Below the pieces are notes generated by a model. That model ran no database searches and had not been told where the DNA came from. It was given only the letters and a program-made list of their open reading frames with translations. A program made the position numbers and the translations under genes. A stretch of DNA of 7,860 bases from Chloroflexota bacterium (lineage in GTDB: Bacteria > Chloroflexota > Dehalococcoidia > SHYB01): the NCBI GenBank assembly GCA_016200725.1, contig JACQEE010000120.1:1-7860 (forward strand). The letters are read 5' to 3'. Of the stretch, positions 6,793-7,860 are shown piece by piece; positions within the stretch are counted from its first letter, which is position 1, and every line of letters starts with the position of its first letter.

Positions 6793-7860
6793 ATGCTCGT
6801 CGCCCCGCGCTCAACGGGCGGCAATTTCGAGTACGTTGCGATTCCTCGCCAAGGCCTCCTTTACCTGTCTGGTGCGCTCAAGCAGTGGACGGATGGGGAG
6901 TACCTGTACGAGCGTGACATCTGGTTCGAAGACCGCAACGGCTGGATCAACGCAGACAAGGATCTCCGTCACGTCGATGCGCTGCTCATCACTGCGCTGA
7001 TCAACGAGGCGCCGCGGGCGTATGAAATCGCTCGTCAAGCGCGCCGCTTCCATCCACACCTCAAGATCATTGGCGGCGGGCCGCACATGAGCCCGCTCGC
7101 CGACGAGGCCATTAGAGAGGCCGGCTTCGACGTCATCGTCCAGCGCGAGGGCGAGGACATCATCGGAGCGCTCTGCGACGCGCTCCTTTCATACTCCGGC
7201 GCACGGCTGAAGACGGCTCTCGAAAAGATACCGGGCATCTCGTTCATGGCGAACGGCGAATTGGTGCAGACGGCGCGCACCGGGCTGCTGCGACCTGAGC
7301 ACGTCGAGTTGCCTGACTTCGATGCGATGCGCGATCTGACACCGCAGAACCCCCTCGCTGCAGGGGTCATCGAGACGACACGTGGCTGCGTGGAGCACTG
7401 TTCCTACTGCCAAGTGATCCAACAGTTCCTAGGCTACAGGATGGTGCCTCGCGAGACAGAGCGGCGGCGCCTGGCTCAGTTGCAGGACCTCGCATCGCGC
7501 GGCCTTATCTATTCCAACAGCGAGGGGCGCTTCAGCGTTTTCGTCTCAGACGATCTTCACGCGCCACCGCTGCGGGCCACCAAATTCCGCAACGAACGTG
7601 TGCAGCGCCTTCGCGAGTGGTCGGAGTGGTCAACGAACATGTGGCTCATTGCGCAAGTCCGCGCCGAAGTAGCCCAGGACCCGGAATTGACCGACGCCAT
7701 GACCCATGCAGGTTTCAAGATGCTATACGTGGGCGTGGAGTCTAGTAACGCTAAGAATCTGGAAATCGTCCAGAAGCGCCAAAATCCCAACCAGGTGGAC
7801 AGCGATCTCCGCAAGCTCGGCTCGGAGGGCTTCGCTGTCGCGGCGATGACCATCATCGGC
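6793..7860 (+). CDS. B12-binding-domain radical SAM protein, 3' end outside window
   Basis: This is an open frame of 356 codons with no stop before the window edge. The N-terminal 135 residues or so resemble a cobalamin-binding (Rossmann-type) domain: MLVAPRSTGGNF at the start, GLLYLSGAL at 21-29, an IGGGPHMS turn at 93-100 and DVIVQREGEDI at 113-123. The radical SAM core follows, with TTRGCVEHCSYCQV around C199-x3-C203-x2-C206, the [4Fe-4S]/S-adenosylmethionine site, then VSDDLHAPP at 251-259 and YVGVESSN at 312-319, typical strand motifs of the barrel. No DxHxxG lower-ligand motif is seen, which is common in this family. Members include methylases, ring-forming and rearranging enzymes; I cannot name the substrate. 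ATG 6793 fits the family's N terminus, with GTG 6790 as an alternative; neither has a clear Shine-Dalgarno. Its base use resembles the nuo genes. Nothing visible ties its reaction to complex I. Confidence 0.87.
   Translation, partial: MLVAPRSTGGNFEYVAIPRQGLLYLSGALKQWTDGEYLYERDIWFEDRNGWINADKDLRHVDALLITALINEAPRAYEIARQARRFHPHLKIIGGGPHMSPLADEAIREAGFDVIVQREGEDIIGALCDALLSYSGARLKTALEKIPGISFMANGELVQTARTGLLRPEHVELPDFDAMRDLTPQNPLAAGVIETTRGCVEHCSYCQVIQQFLGYRMVPRETERRRLAQLQDLASRGLIYSNSEGRFSVFVSDDLHAPPLRATKFRNERVQRLREWSEWSTNMWLIAQVRAEVAQDPELTDAMTHAGFKMLYVGVESSNAKNLEIVQKRQNPNQVDSDLRKLGSEGFAVAAMTIIG

Noticed and set aside
7557..7856. A minus-strand open frame inside the radical SAM gene
   Set aside because: The plus-strand frame has clear radical SAM motifs across the same bases, so the minus frame is a shadow.
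1..7860. CRISPR arrays, tRNA or rRNA genes, insertion sequences and phage genes
   Set aside because: I saw no direct-repeat arrays, no tRNA-like cloverleaf, no transposase motifs and no terminal inverted repeats. The window is almost fully filled by the genes listed.

Overview
The window is the distal part of a respiratory complex I (NADH:quinone oxidoreductase) operon, all on the + strand, followed by the start of a second, unrelated gene. The order is nuoH (3' part only), nuoI, nuoJ, nuoK, nuoL, nuoM and nuoN, then a cobalamin-binding-type radical SAM gene that runs off the right edge. This is the usual bacterial nuoH-to-nuoN order. It covers the whole membrane arm except NuoA, plus the NuoI ferredoxin-like subunit that joins the arms. 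The organism is a bacterium of fairly high GC (roughly 60% by eye). The NuoH quinone-loop wording, the short NuoI with CN instead of CP in its second cluster motif, and the form of NuoM look Chloroflexota-like to me. That placement is an impression from memory and not a phylogenetic result.

Layout: 1-610 nuoH, 607-1086 nuoI, 1083-1577 nuoJ and 1574-1882 nuoK are joined by 4-nt stop/start overlaps. A 49-nt gap precedes nuoL (1932-3812). nuoM follows 12 nt later and has no standard start codon at the expected place; a CTG at 3825 behind a perfect GGAGGA is the best start. nuoM overlaps nuoN by 4 nt at 5291. nuoN is interrupted by an apparent -1 frameshift near 6331, and its last 131 codons continue cleanly in another frame to 6726. 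A 66-nt spacer without a visible terminator leads to the radical SAM gene at 6793.

Together NuoH forms the quinone chamber floor, NuoI carries two [4Fe-4S] clusters to it, NuoJ and NuoK link to the proton path, and NuoL, NuoM and NuoN are the three antiporter-like pumps. Their charged axis residues are present in NuoL and NuoN, although one of those in NuoN lies beyond the frameshift. NuoM lacks the usual transmembrane-helix-7 lysine. The most useful points to check are the nuoN frameshift, the NuoM lysine loss and the nuoM CTG start. I did not see a wholly new system. The radical SAM gene is the only part whose function is open.
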